This document shows positions 11,820 to 23,547 of a DNA stretch of 64,000 bases, piece after piece; position 1 is the first letter of the stretch, and each line of letters begins with the position of its first letter. The position numbers and the translations under genes were made by a program. The notes beneath the pieces are model-generated. The model did not search any database. It worked only from the letters and a program-made list of their open reading frames with translations, and was not told where the DNA came from. The stretch spans positions 17,683,266-17,747,265 of the forward strand of contig OW388300.1 in the NCBI GenBank assembly GCA_936450465.1. The letters are read 5' to 3'. The DNA comes from Gibbula magus. Its lineage: Eukaryota; Mollusca; Gastropoda; Trochida; Trochidae.

Positions 11820-12815
11820 TGTTCACTAGCTATTGATGGCACGTATTTATAAATTTGCATATGCAAACTTATTCGCTATACCTTTGTAATATGTGTAGGC
11901 CCCTGAAATATAGTAATTGTGGCTAGTAGTATCCTTCGTCTAGAATTGATAGACTAAAGGGGGTATTTGATGCCGTCAGCTTATCATTTATGTAAAGCAC
12001 TCTATTGATAATGATAGAAATAGGTTCTGGAGCTTATAACGTAAATTTGTTACCGTGACACTGCAGAAATAGGTATTGACATGTGGCTTTAATAATATAT
12101 CTTTAATTCTAGGATAACTATGGGTCTTTATCTGTTAAGTTTAACTCAAATCAGTGTTCGAAGCAGACATATACATGTACGTTGGGCACGGTAAAGGACA
12201 AAGGTCTCAACCAATCACATATTTTGTCTCACATAATTGATTTTCATTATATATAGTATATAATATATTTAGAAGGTAATGACTTGGAATGTATTGTTTA
12301 TTAAGTCAGCATAATGTGGGTATACACAAGCAAATTGAATTTCCCCTTCTATATCAGACTTACAAAATGAATTATACGTCTCTCTATGGAAAACCGTCTA
12401 CACTTATATACTGATAAGTCTAGAAAGTATGGAAAACCGTCTACATTTATTTACCGATAAGTGTAGACAGACAATTAAATGTAATATTTGTAATATGTGC
12501 GTGTGAAATAACTTGACGTCAAATGATGAGATAAACACCCAATGAATTGACTTAACGTCGAACAATATTGGCAATATCTTGATAATATCAATCAATATCG
12601 AGCAATTTCTTGATAAATTATGTGTTATTTTTTTACCTTCTATCAATACATGTTATTGATAAAAGTTGTCAAATTAGAAAAAATAAAACGTTCTTCTCGT
12701 TTCGGTTGCCGATTTAACAAGTGATGGGTCCAGAGATCGAAACAAGTGTCATTTCTGTATGTACTGAGTTTTCGAATACATGCATGCATTACTGCTACGT
12801 AAATACATTGGCCAG
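11820..12815. other. No gene seen; small tandem duplication
   Basis: A unit of about 53 bp (TATGGAAAACCGTCTACA... GATAAGT) is present twice at 12386-12475. No coding signal elsewhere. Confidence 0.5.
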
Positions 12816-12868
12816 TGTATTGGCTAACTAGCCTTTGCGTGTACCGGGGTTGTATTCGCAAGTGTATA
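12816..12868. repeat. 53-bp direct repeat, left copy
   Basis: TGTATTGGCTAACTAGCCTT... ending CGCAAGTGTATA; identical to 13331-13383 except one base. It abuts the left end of the copied segment. Confidence 0.9.
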
Positions 12869-13329
12869 ATAATAAAATGTGTTCACAATAAAATGGCTGC
12901 CATGCAATTTTTGCTTTATAAGCAACACCGTTATTACCACTGCGGATAATTGGTTTGTCTGATAAGATGTTTGACCCTCTAAAGTAAATATAAATGGCAT
13001 AAACTATCATTTTAAACTGGAAATTTGAAAAAATAAAATATGCAAAAAACGTGGTACTGCCCCTTTAAAGAGTTGTTATATTCTTATAATCCCGAGTACC
13101 ATGCAAGAACAACGCTTTCTGGTATGACGCGGCCGAGAATCGAACTCCGATCTTGCAGGTGATGAGCGGACGCTCTACCAACTGAGCTGCATTCCCGATG
13201 TTCTTGGGAAGGGCAATAAATGAAACTGAAACAAAACTGGGTCATCGTTATTTCCCCTAGCATATAACGCAAGGGTTCGCACTATCTATTTATGGACTAA
13301 ATTGTTCGTTTCCACGAAAATTAATTTAA
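12868..13329. repeat. Segmental duplication, inserted copy
   Basis: Starts at AATAATAAAATGTG inside the MITE and ends at AAAATTAATTTA, matching 10744-11229 with one replaced stretch around 13235-13255. It contains the MITE right end and the tRNA-like element (13098-13205). Confidence 0.85.
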
Positions 13330-13330
13330 T

Positions 13331-13383
13331 TGTATTGGCTAACTAGCCTTTGCGTGTACCGGGGTTGTACTCGCAAGTGTATA
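13331..13383. repeat. 53-bp direct repeat, right copy
   Basis: Matches 12816-12868 at 52 of 53 positions and abuts the right end of the copied segment. Confidence 0.9.
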
Positions 13384-13410
13384 CTGCGTTTCAAGCTTAT
13401 TTCTACGTAA

Positions 13411-13881
13411 AGACTTGACACTGCAGAAATAGGTCTTGAAATTCTGTTATCGGTGCACGAACTCCCGTCAAGCAAGCACTACAGGTTTAGCCTCTCACTG
13501 TACAATGTGTGGAATGGGACCTTGAAAAGCTATGATGGATGGGATCTCTATATCCGCGCTCCGACTACCGGAGTGGTCGCCAGCAACCTCTGGATGAAAC
13601 ACGATGCCGTTGTGTATAGACCAGCGTGCAAGGAAAACGCATTTGCCGCTGCAATTTGCCTTAATGTCTGTAAAAACTTATTTATTTATTTAAAGCTTCC
13701 TTACATTGGTGCGCGCCATGATATTATAAAACAAGATAAAAACCTAATTATCATACAGTCTGGCCTATATGATTATTGTAAAGTTTCAGATTTCGAAAAT
13801 ATGTTGTATTATTTCATTCCGTCAAAATGCTATTGGTTACTAACATATCCAGATTCTTGGCATAGCCAAGACGTTTCTTAA
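13411..13881 (+). CDS. Unrecognised exon-like open frame
   Basis: Open from 13411 to a stop at 13879-13881. The first part (about 13440-13670) is GC-richer than its surroundings and reads like globular protein (SKHYRFSLSLYNVWNG; DGWDLYIRAP; VYRPACKENAFAAAICLNV), while the rest drifts to AT-rich low quality. There is no in-frame ATG near the beginning (the apparent start at 13453 is GTG). A possible acceptor, CTGCAG, ends at 13426 and a weak donor GTAAAA lies at about 13668. It may be an internal exon or an exon relic of a gene whose other exons are not recognisable. I do not recognise the family. Confidence 0.3.
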   Translation, partial: RLDTAEIGLEILLSVHELPSSKHYRFSLSLYNVWNGTLKSYDGWDLYIRAPTTGVVASNLWMKHDAVVYRPACKENAFAAAICLNVCKNLFIYLKLPYIGARHDIIKQDKNLIIIQSGLYDYCKVSDFENMLYYFIPSKCYWLLTYPDSWHSQDVS

Positions 13882-14460
13882 AAGGTAATTTCTGCATTCT
13901 GTAAAATTTATATTGATCATATTCTATTGATAATCAGATATTTAATTGGACATACACACGAGTTGTCCCGATATTTGGTATGGCATCATACGCTATAATG
14001 AGAAGTGTCAGATATGTTATAGATGCATGATCCAGTGGGTGAGGATCTGATATTAAATTTGTGTGTACCCCAACATGGGTCAATCGTGTATCTATTTTAA
14101 CAAGTGACAATGAACGCGTTGCCAGTTTCTCGTGACACCACAGAACATATGGAATACACTTAATGTCACTTTTATTGTGATAATTCCGTTCAGTCGTTTG
14201 TACAGACACTTTTTTTTATATACAAATACACATCTTATGGATTTGGCCTGGTTGAAAGATGTGAATATTCTTATTCAAAACTGAAGTCGACTTTTTTACC
14301 AACTGTTATGATTGGCGTTTTTGTACTTGTTACTAAGTACAATTATAGAACACATCACGTTGGTTCATTATATAGAATGAGCGATGGCCGTCCATCTATG
14401 TATCGCCCAGAACTGTGTATCGCTCAGAAAACTGTCAATTCTACTAAAATTAAACTGTAT
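13882..14460. other. No gene seen
   Basis: AT-rich; the frames at 13934-14209 and 14308-14643 have no motif, and the latter runs into a MITE. Confidence 0.5.
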
Positions 14461-14461
14461 G

Positions 14462-14963
14462 TTAAAGGCGTTTTTTGCAAGTTATGTTTTCTCAGTCTAT
14501 GCAATATATTGTTGCGTTGGAGGGAAAACATCTCATTGCAAGACCCGATAAGCTGTATCCATAAAAATAGGTATCCGTATTCGAAAGAACTGGTGCAACG
14601 TATAAAGCGACAGTGGTGTGGAACTCTTCAATGTGAGAGATAGATATGTTAGCTCATTCGAATGTGAGAGTTCAGACAGCAAGATGGTTGACCATTTCAT
14701 CATGGTGCCATAATTAAAACTCTACTCGTGTCGCTTCATCAGTCAGATCACATGAACTGCTTTCGAGCAGACATTTTAATATGGACACTTTAAAATGTCC
14801 ACTCAAAGTGAATTGGACTCCCATGGCTTCACCGAAACATATACACTCGTTTTGGAACTCTTTTTATTGATTGAGGGGTATTATTCAGCCATTGGTAACA
14901 CTTGTTTAACATTTCGTAAGATTACTTTATTTCAGTCAGAACAACGTGCTACAGCGCTTTTAA
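14462..14963 (-). mobile_element. TTAA-ended MITE, family 2, complete copy
   Basis: Starts TTAAAGGCG and ends CGTGCTACAGCGCTTTTAA, 502 bp. The interior (AACTCTTCAATGTGAGAG, CAAGATGGTTGACCATTTCATCATGG) is unlike family 1 but matches 38766-39195, 57448-57947 and 26590-27261. The terminal TIR is shared with family 1. Confidence 0.75.
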
Positions 14964-15248
14964 TTAGTCACTCTAGAAGTGCTGAAGTCCCTTTGCTAGC
15001 TGAATGTATAACGCCGGGGGCAGCATATGACTTTCATCTTGTTCGAGTAATGATATCAAATAACATACAATTTCACAAGAGCGTTTGAGGGAGAAAGCTT
15101 CTCGTCTTAACTGAAGCATTACTCTGTAAAAAATATAGCAAGTCTAGATTGCTCAGCTATATTAAGTCATATTGAGGGCTCCCTTTTGTATGATTATTTG
15201 AATTGTTTGTACAATGTTGTTGGTAAGGAAACATATGTGTAGGGATTC

Positions 15249-15370
15249 AAACGAATGAGTGTTGAATATTGAAAATATTCCAGCGAGATATGTTTAAATG
15301 TTGTGATTTATAAATCACAACATTTAAAACTATTGAGTAATATTTATGATATTCAACACCCACGAGTTTT
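15249..15370. repeat. Inverted repeat with perfect 36-bp central palindrome
   Basis: Positions 15293-15328 form an exact palindrome (TTTAAATGTTGTGATTTA and its complement, no spacer). Around it, AAACGAATGAGTGTTGAATAT and ATATTCAACACCCACGAGTTT form outer arms. Probably a fold-back element. Confidence 0.85.
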
Positions 15371-16365
15371 GTAATCTATTTATTACACACGAAACTTGAT
15401 CTTCATTGGAGACAAGCAGCAGACTGTGCGACATCATCGCGTAATAATACTAATACTGGGTAATTAATCTAGGTTGAGTCAAGCCCGAAAACGGTAAAGA
15501 TGTAGTCCCGTTTTCCGTTACGCTCTCGTTCGCATATACATTAAAGATCACATTTACACAACCATTACCAGAATGTTTGTTGTCATCAATGTCCTAAATC
15601 AAGATATCAGGAAGCACTTTAAGAGTAAACATTGACGCTGTTGACGTCGACAGAGGTCGTCATTCCTTGACCGGCTGTTTTCATACAACCGTCCTTGCTG
15701 AAAGTTTCTACATATACGTCTTATATTGAACTTCATACGTGTATATTTGGACGTTGATCAATCCAAAACTGATTATGCATGGCGACTCTTAACACAGTCA
15801 TTTATAAACTATCTTCTTTTACTTCTTAAACATGGATTTCGTGTTGACAAAAACTAAAGGGAGATAACCCTTCCTAGATTAAATTGATGCAAAATATAAT
15901 TGTGATTCAATTATGAAATATTCAAGATCGAAACACGAATCCTCTTTGTTTAATTTAGCACATCACTTTTTGCTATGATGCAAGTTTTTTCTAATAGGAA
16001 AACATACATACAGGGAGATAATGATGAATTGAAAAAAATGAAGTGGCGAGAGGGTTCGGCTGTACACGATCAACTTATGGCGAAAGTAGTACGGCATTAT
16101 GACGTCAATATCGTTGAAAAACTTATTTTGGTTACACAATACTCGTTAAATAACTTTCAACTGGTTACACAACAATTTTTTTCAAATAACCAAAATTATC
16201 TCATACAGATATTCAAAACACTTATTTAATAACTTAGAGTAAATATTACTCTGCTGAATCACTAAAACTAGATATTGGTTCTCATTATTAAATGTTTGGA
16301 AATCCTTCATAAGCCGAATCTCTCTTTCTTCCCTTAAACCATCCTTCATGTAATCATTAATTCTT
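15371..16365. other. No gene seen
   Basis: The 84-codon frame at 15975-16229 has no motif. Otherwise ordinary sequence. Confidence 0.5.
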
Positions 16366-16507
16366 CTGGTAGTCGATCCTTTATATAGTCTGGTACTCGA
16401 TTTTATGAACTGTCTGGTACTCGATTCTATGAACTGTCTGGTACTCGATTCTATGAACGAACTGTCAGCTGGTACTCGATTCTATGAACTGTCAGCTGGT
16501 ACTCCAT
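16366..16507. repeat. Minisatellite, about 24-30 bp unit
   Basis: CTGGTACTCGATTCTATGAA plus CTGT is repeated about five times with length variation (an extra CAGCT or GAACGAA in some units). Confidence 0.8.
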
Positions 16508-16509
16508 AC

Positions 16510-17750
16510 TTTATTTTAATACAACTGGATATATAGATCCTGGAAGGGACATATTCCAGATATTTTAAATATTTATTGATAATATGTATAAAAACTAATA
16601 AACGCTTCTGTTTTCTTTAAAAATATAGTTCAATAGTTTTATAAAACATGCTCGTCTAAATATATAGACTTACAAATCTCGTCTGAAATCCAGATGTAAA
16701 TGATTAGTTAAGTCGAACATTATATCGGTTTCAAGAAGATGAATCAGATTTACTTTTAAACCTTAAAATAAAATATGATAATGGAATTCATGGAAAGTGC
16801 ATTAAATGATTGTAACTATACTCAAATAACAGTGCTAATGCATTTACCTTGGGGGATCCGTCTATAGCCCCAGTACAGATTTTGTAGAGCAGAATACCAA
16901 CGCGAATGAATTGATGTGGTTCTTGTAAATAGATTAACGCAGTCTTTCATTGACTGACTGGGGAAGCAATCAGGATTTCGTCTTTCGTTCTTGCTTTAAG
17001 GTTATTTTATAAGCAATAAATGTGAGATGGCTTGAAAGCCTCGAGGGTGGTCATTTACTTAAGGAAATTTCTCCTTACGTTTCTGGTAAAATAATTAATT
17101 ATAATTACTGTCCCCATTACTGTTTTATGAGTTATCTTATAGATGTGTCTGGTGGCAGAAGCTAAAGGGCATTTGTTCTGATATTGTCATTTACTTTTGT
17201 ATTTATTATAAGCGTCGTAAATACACTGGAAACAAAGTTCATAATGGATTTGTGAAACGTTTGAAAAGTGCGAGTTAAACTGGTATAACTATTGAAGCTT
17301 GCCGATTTTCATAGTATTTTAGGTATGTTTTATCACTTAGTTTCAATTGTAACAGAACAGAGAGATATACAATGAAAAGTGCTCAAACAACTGATCAGTC
17401 CTGTGGCCGATAGTACCCCGACATTATACAGCACCAGGGGCAAAATTAATTCTAGGAAAGATGTGTAAAGTATGAAATTGTTGGTTCAAGGGAGCTTTCG
17501 AAATTTAACGTTTAACCAAACTGCTAATATTGTTTTATTGCCTCTCATTAAAACATTTATAACGAGCATAAGAAAATAGCATGCGAAAAAGGTGTCATAA
17601 GTTTGGCATGTGTATGGCAACGGCTCGTTATCAGTAGCTTTAAAATCCGGGAAAAACTGTTTTTAACGCGTATACCAACCATGATTTGTGACGAATTCCG
17701 TATTACAATGTTTGGCTAATAGGCACCGTGATGCATGAAACCGTTACCAA
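16510..17750. other. No gene seen
   Basis: No coding or structural signal found. Confidence 0.5.
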
Positions 17751-17753
17751 GTT

Positions 17754-17874
17754 ACCATGAAACCAAGTGGTTGAATCCGCCTTGGAGGATACTCCCTGAT
17801 CCGCCCAATTCGGGACGGATCCAGGAGAATCCGGAAGGATCCGGCAAGCGAATTACACCACTTTTTGCCCTGTG
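17754..17874. mobile_element. Palindromic GGATCCGG MITE, family 3, old copy
   Basis: Degraded ends (AAGTGGTTGAATCC on the left, TTTTTGCCCTGTG on the right) flank repeated GGATCC / AATCCGG units. Related to the better-preserved copies at 30573 and 55742. Confidence 0.65.
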
Positions 17875-17879
17875 TAAAA

Positions 17880-18838
17880 TTTCTCAACGACTCATGTTTG
17901 ATACGAATGTAGTCAGAATTCAACATTCCATGGCGTCCTGGGTTCAAACCTTTTCCATTATTTCTGCATATTCATCTACCATGAACCATACATCCACGGT
18001 TCGTTTATCATGCGAAACATCTCTGATATAGTTGAACAGGGTTGTAGTCACCCATTATCACCAGCTGCCACACTATAGGTAATATATTCCTGAAATAGGT
18101 GTTAATGCTTAAATTATCTAAGATCACCCCACCTCATCAAAAACAGTGTACCTCATTTTGTTTCTTAATCAACCTGACGCCTGTAGGTTTACCCTAGATA
18201 TTTCCATGATTTTGTTTCCGCCTTTCATCATTCAATACTATTAAACGCCCGTTTTCAGGTGAAATGCTTGTAGAGAGTTTAACCCTAACCTCACCTCATT
18301 ACACATCAGAGAAGTATGCTAATGAAGAGTGTGGAATCAACCTGAAACAACAGGACTCCGAGCTGAAGATAACACTACAAACAGGTTTTAGCTGGAAGAG
18401 AAATGTTAATCAGAATGTTTGAAAATAAGCTTGATTATCTTAATAGAAAAGTTAACGGAAACTGGCTTAGTTTGACTCTGGTATATACACCGCTTCACAC
18501 AGAGGCGAATCATTTCTTAATCTTATTTATCTTTTCCTGCTTCTAATTTATTTAGGACTTTGTCTAGCATGATTCATTAACAAATTGCAATAACTAAATA
18601 ATTAAGTCGCTATACCTAACATTCAAATTGCAAGAGCTTAAAATAGATCCCCTTTTCCGTTTAAAGATGTTTCATGAGCTATATTCAACTTATTGGAGGA
18701 TTTCATTTGCCCCAACCCGTTTATTTTAGCAATATACGTTTAATCAGAGACAGAAAATTTACCAAATCAGTCAATAGTCAACAACTGGCTGTACCTTCTT
18801 AAAAACACTTATTAACTCTAACTTATTAACCAACAGTT
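17880..18838. other. No gene seen
   Basis: Contains only a short tail-like stretch (CCTAACCTCACCTCA, near 18283) resembling the end of the (CTCAC)n SINE. Confidence 0.5.
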
Positions 18839-19035
18839 TACCACACGACCATTTCGCCTCGACATGGTCCAATATGGCGAAATGGTGGCGTGGTAAGCTG
18901 TTGGTACAGTCAATGCTGGCGATAGTTGCCTTACTCTGAGGGCGTGGGTTCGAATCCCGCATGGGACTCGGCCCGAAAAAGTACAATAATTTGTACTATT
19001 GAAGGTAGTGTTATCCCAAATAAAGCCATGTTATA
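18839..19035 (+). mobile_element. tRNA-derived SINE, type 3, copy 2, with inverted head
   Basis: The + strand head GTGGTAAGCTGTTGGTACAG and B box GTGGGTTCGAATCCC are followed by the body shared with 11655-11817. The 20 bases at 18839-18858 are the inverted complement of the head at 18879-18898 with two mismatches, forming a hairpin. Confidence 0.75.
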
Positions 19036-21420
19036 TATGTTCACTTTCTAAATGGCAAGTATTTCTAACCTATTAACTCCGTTTTCTTATTTACTTCAAT
19101 GTTTACATGTGATGTGGCTCTGTTACCATAGAAACATGAAACATCTCGTTGTTTGCAACAATGGAGCTGAATGTAAACATGTTACCGTGTATTTAAGCCT
19201 ATTATCAAGTTGTATCAACGTGCCATAAAACATGTTATTAGACACGTTCCCCTGGTCTGATTTACATTTATCTCTGCTAATTACCCACGTCTGCAACCTG
19301 CTAACTAATTACACTCAAATTACAACAAGAAAGTGTTGCAACTTGTTTTTGTTTGCCATTTCCCGAGTTTATACGTTTCCCGTCAGCAGAAATGTGGAAA
19401 TATAACAGCAGCGATGCTAGACATGTAAAAAACGTCTCTGACATTGCACATTTCAAAGATATTTCCCACGGAATTTCTGGAAAAGGAAATGTTATTGGAA
19501 ACCCTTAAATAGAGATATGTTAAATGTTGAGCGTTTTACATTTGAAGAGCTTTCACATCCTGATGGAACAGTTCTTGCATAATGGAATAAATCTAAGAAA
19601 ACTTTTGAATTTCGACGATGCGTAGACATACATAAAATGAGTGCTGTTATTATGTGCTGTTATATACTGGAAACTCAATTATACTATACTTTATATGTTT
19701 ACAACATGGTAATAACTTTGTCATGGTGTGTGAAATGCAGCCCCTTTCCTTAGTGTAAGTTCATATCTCTGTGTGTATATTCGCTCCTTGAACAACATAA
19801 TAAATGGTCATAAACTATAATTTGCCCGCACTAATAATGTATCAATATGATTACTGTTATGCTATCAATGACGATACATCATTGATTTAGGAATGGAAAA
19901 CGAGACATGCATGAACATGATTTGTGATTTGCATTTCTACCGATTTATCAATATGATATCTTTCTTAAGGTTGGACGAATAATGGTTCAACTCGGTCACA
20001 TTTTAACTATTTCTCACATTGAACACTATGTCTCAGTGAGGAATGGAAAGTCACATTATACAGGTGCAACATTTCAAACAACCATTTACAGTTGGCACAT
20101 TTCTGAATGCGGAAACAATAGCAGCCAAACATAATAAGCATACGTCTAGAACACTTCATCCGAAATATATTTAGTTTGGCAAGACGTTACTCGTTTGTCT
20201 GTAGTAGATTGAGGATAGAAGAAAGAATATTACCTAAATGCCATTTTCCAAGTTGTTCCCCACATACCTAATCACTGAATGTATATGAATTGTCAGTAGC
20301 ATCGTGGATTGGTATAAACTCAATGAATTCTTATCAGATATTGTTAGATATTTCATTGGGAAATTCAATGACATGATAACTAACTCTTTGCGCCATGATT
20401 GTATTTCACAATTATAATTCATTTTGCATCGGCATAGTCAGCAACAAGACGAGTAAAATCAAATACATTTTAAGCTAAATGTAAGGTTATTAAAGCTATT
20501 GCTAGGTAATAATAGCTTAAGTTAATAATGTTTACATCATATATTCTTTGACCAAAATGCCGGGATACGGGGGCACGTGAACTCACGGAATTCATTAGCA
20601 CCGCCAAAAAACGTCGTGGTGGTTGAAACTAAAAACCGCAGGTTTATATAATACAATACCAACATGTTTCCGACAACAGAAGGTATTATATAGTTATCTC
20701 ACACACTGGTGATTACCCACAAGCATAATTATCATACATAATTACATGTAAACAATCCCCATATCCCGTTGTCCGGTTACTTAACACCTGGGTATCCTTT
20801 GGATTTAGAGAACAGTAGTCGGTAACTAGCGGCTAGGTGTTGGGTGTGCGTCTACTCCGTGTTGGGTGTGTGTCTACTCTGCGGACTTGGTTGTGGAATA
20901 AGAGATTGCATGGCTATGAAAAAAGCCTCTGCTATTTCAAACGAAAGGCACCTTTGAGAAGAAGTATATTATTTTCAGGAGAAACGAATTGGTTACGGAC
21001 CGTTTATACACGTTGATATAAGATAAAACTTTTTTTGCTAATGAGCGAAACCCCAGGATTTAAACTTCCTGATTGTGAATGTGAAAACCGAGCTTTCGTA
21101 AACAAGAGAGCTTACTCAGAACAGGATGTTTTTTTCCCGTACTAACGAACCAATGATTTTTCATTGAGCTTCTAATGATCTTGGCCGAGGTGCATAAGTC
21201 AGCGTCTCAACAGATTTATTCTGAAGAGTTATTCACTGTAAGGGGAGGTTGTGTTAACAATTTCGATATTGACTATTATCACCCCACACCACATACTGCC
21301 TGCATGCCGAAACTACCGCAGACCTATCCAGAGTTTAGATGCCTTAATGCCATGTAGTATTCAATATTGATTGGTCGAAAGTTTGTGAAATAGCATAACG
21401 TGTTCACTGGGCTGTTGGTC
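19036..21420. other. Intron-like DNA upstream of GPCR 1
   Basis: No gene seen. Includes an RFX X-box-like motif GTTACCATAGAAAC (19122-19135) and a 22-bp unit present twice near 20838-20880 (GTGTTGGGTGTGTGTCTACTC). Confidence 0.5.
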
Positions 21421-21430
21421 TTATTTTCAG
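21421..21430 (+). promoter_or_regulatory. Splice acceptor before GPCR 1
   Basis: TTATTTTCAG fits a metazoan 3' splice site and sits 8 bases before the ATG. It implies a spliced 5' UTR with the upstream exon further left. Confidence 0.55.
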
Positions 21431-21438
21431 TTGCAACA

Positions 21439-22494
21439 ATGAACAACTCCACGGATTCAGCTATGGTGGAGAATGAGGAGGATGTGAGAACAATCTTAAG
21501 GGCTGCAATATACATCAACAATTACTACCTATGGATTATTTTCGCATTTGGATTTCCTGGAAATCTTGCCAGTGTCATAACCATTCTCCGCATGCAGAGA
21601 ATGACGACATCGACGTTTTATGTGGCTACTCTGGCCATGGTTGATAACCTAGCCATTGTGCTGAAGTTAATTTACAATCAACTTACACTGCGGCAAATAT
21701 CTCTAGGACCTTTTGGATGTAAGATATTGGAATTCCTCCCGTTACTTTTTTCAACATACGCTAACTGGATACTTGTGTTAATAGCAACAGAAAGGCTCGT
21801 TGCAGTGTATAGACCCTTAAAGATCGGGATGTACGCCACAATTCCAAGGGCGGTTTTAAGCGTGGTATGTCTTGGGGTCTTGCTTTTCGCAATCTTCAGC
21901 CACATATTCTTCACTTACAGTGGAAACGGAGCCTTATGTGGTATATTTCCTGAATATGTGGCATTTTACCGGGATATTTGGTACTGGATCAACAGCGCTC
22001 TCTACTCATTGGGACCTTGTCTTCTCCTCACTGTTTTCAACTTTCTCATCATCCGTTCTGTACGCAAATCAACGATAGTGAGGAACCAACTGTCGGTGAA
22101 GAATGATAAATCAAGCGGCAAGTTGAGACAGGACACTCAGATCACGGTGATGCTTGTGTCCGTCACTGTCGTGTTTGTCATACTAACAGTGCCTCGGTGT
22201 ATCTACGTCATCGTCCATCTGTACTGGAGAGTTGAGTACGGGACGATGCAAGATGCCCAGAAATACCTGCTGGATCAACTCAGCTACTTCCTCTGCGATT
22301 CCAACCATGCTATCAATTTCTATCTATATTTTATAATGGGGAAGAAATTTCGTCGGCATTTTCTCTCCTTACTTCTTTGTCGACATAAGCACATGCTTCT
22401 GAGGAAAACGTCCCAGTCTGGAATATCTCTTACACTGCAGACAAAGTACACATCGAACAGTGGAGACGAATGCCAAATGGAAGAGGGCGTTTAA
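21439..22494 (+). CDS. Class-A GPCR, peptide/FMRFamide-receptor-like, paralogue 1
   Basis: Seven-transmembrane receptor of 351 residues, expected in the plasma membrane and coupled to a G protein; the ligand is unknown. Visible landmarks: sequons at N2 and N3; TM1 with the GN pair (N42); TM2 Asp69; TM3 Cys94, pairing with loop-2 Cys167; Glu118-Arg119 in TERLVAV replacing DRY; TM5 Pro193; TM6 LTVPRCIY (Pro252); TM7 NFYLY (293-297) replacing NPxxY. The TM4 Trp typical of class A is absent. The basic helix-8 stretch GKKFRRHF is followed by a short tail with SQSG. The open frame extends to 21400, but only through a GTG codon; the first ATG is 21439, nine bases after a good splice acceptor (TTATTTTCAG, ending 21430). 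Coding is therefore one exon and the 5' UTR is probably spliced. A paralogue lies 1.05 kb downstream on the same strand. The family resembles FMRFamide, TRH-like and orphan chemosensory receptors of lophotrochozoans; a peptide ligand is inference. Confidence 0.93.
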   Translation: MNNSTDSAMVENEEDVRTILRAAIYINNYYLWIIFAFGFPGNLASVITILRMQRMTTSTFYVATLAMVDNLAIVLKLIYNQLTLRQISLGPFGCKILEFLPLLFSTYANWILVLIATERLVAVYRPLKIGMYATIPRAVLSVVCLGVLLFAIFSHIFFTYSGNGALCGIFPEYVAFYRDIWYWINSALYSLGPCLLLTVFNFLIIRSVRKSTIVRNQLSVKNDKSSGKLRQDTQITVMLVSVTVVFVILTVPRCIYVIVHLYWRVEYGTMQDAQKYLLDQLSYFLCDSNHAINFYLYFIMGKKFRRHFLSLLLCRHKHMLLRKTSQSGISLTLQTKYTSNSGDECQMEEGV

Positions 22495-23097
22495 CCCTTC
22501 TAATTAATGTAATTAACCACCATTACCATTATTGTCACATATCAGTGCTATTTAATTCCCTTGATGCCGCCACTTGTTGCATAATTATTTCCCGTAGCAT
22601 ATACAGTTTGACATTTAAGACACCTTTTACTTGATTCATTTACGCCTTTAAACGCAAACAAATGTTAGTAACACAACGGAATAATTATTTTTAACATTTA
22701 TCTTAGTTATGACTAATAGCTAACTATGATCGTGTCATGATTAATAGCAAACAATGGCCGTGATGTAATCAATATTTGCATTAAGCCTCTTTGTATTTTA
22801 ATATAATTATCATCATGAATAATAGCTACATGTGTGAGATGTTATTTCATGAACTTGTCTAAATATTTCTCTCCAAATGATTATGGGTTTAATGATAACA
22901 TTTCTTAATTTTTTTTATTATTGTATAAACAAGCTCAATGTGTTAGATGTTATTTCATCTACTTGTCTACACATTTCTATTGAACAGATTAATGATAAAA
23001 AATCTGTACAATTGTATTATTGTATAACCATTACCTTTGTAAATTAAGTGAGTTAGAAGTTTCCAGGATAGCATGTTTCCCTGAATATTTCATAAGT
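22495..23097. other. GPCR intergenic spacer with tandem duplication
   Basis: A unit of about 105-115 bp (GTGAGATGTTATTTCATGAACTTGTCTA... TTATTGTATAA) occurs twice, at about 22830-22930 and 22938-23030. It should also hold the 3' UTR of GPCR 1 and any promoter of GPCR 2, but no clear core element is visible. Confidence 0.5.
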
Positions 23098-23112
23098 ATC
23101 CTTGTGTTTCAG
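23098..23112 (+). promoter_or_regulatory. Possible splice acceptor upstream of GPCR 2
   Basis: A pyrimidine-rich stretch ending TGTGTTTCAG is followed by 435 bases without an in-frame start before the GPCR 2 ATG. If used, 23113-23547 is 5' UTR. It would contain a tiny upstream ORF, ATG at 23135 with a stop four codons later, which could dampen translation. Confidence 0.35.
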
Positions 23113-23547
23113 GTGACTGCTGATAAAGAAGACATGTCGGAGCTGTGAACTGATGTTTATGATGACCAACACTGCTTCAGTAACCGACGGCAGGATTCTT
23201 TCACCCTACTGTATATAGGAAGACACGTTATGAAATATCATTCATACAGTGAAAACTGGATAGTCAGGCTATCCTCGCGAACTTTGATGAACACTTGTGC
23301 GTATACATCAATACACTGAGGGAGTAAGCAGTTCTCCAGGGCAGACACTAGCTCGTGTCATTGCATGGATTTTATTTATTGGTGAGAGTAATTTGTAATA
23401 ATGACAAACGTAAATGTAGTCGCTCTGTACCCTGGCAGTATGCTGTGTAGAATTGGTATGTGTGCATGTACCATGCATTGACTCTCTGAACATGTGGTGA
23501 TGAAAAGCCGTTGAGTTGGTGATACTGAGACAAATCCTCAACTTAAC

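Noticed and set aside
18279..18300. Extra (CTCAC)n SINE copy
   Set aside because: Only a tail-like 20 bases are visible; the body is absent.
21400..21438. Thirteen-residue N-terminal extension of GPCR 1
   Set aside because: Begins at GTG, not ATG, and spans a likely splice acceptor; the natural start is 21439.
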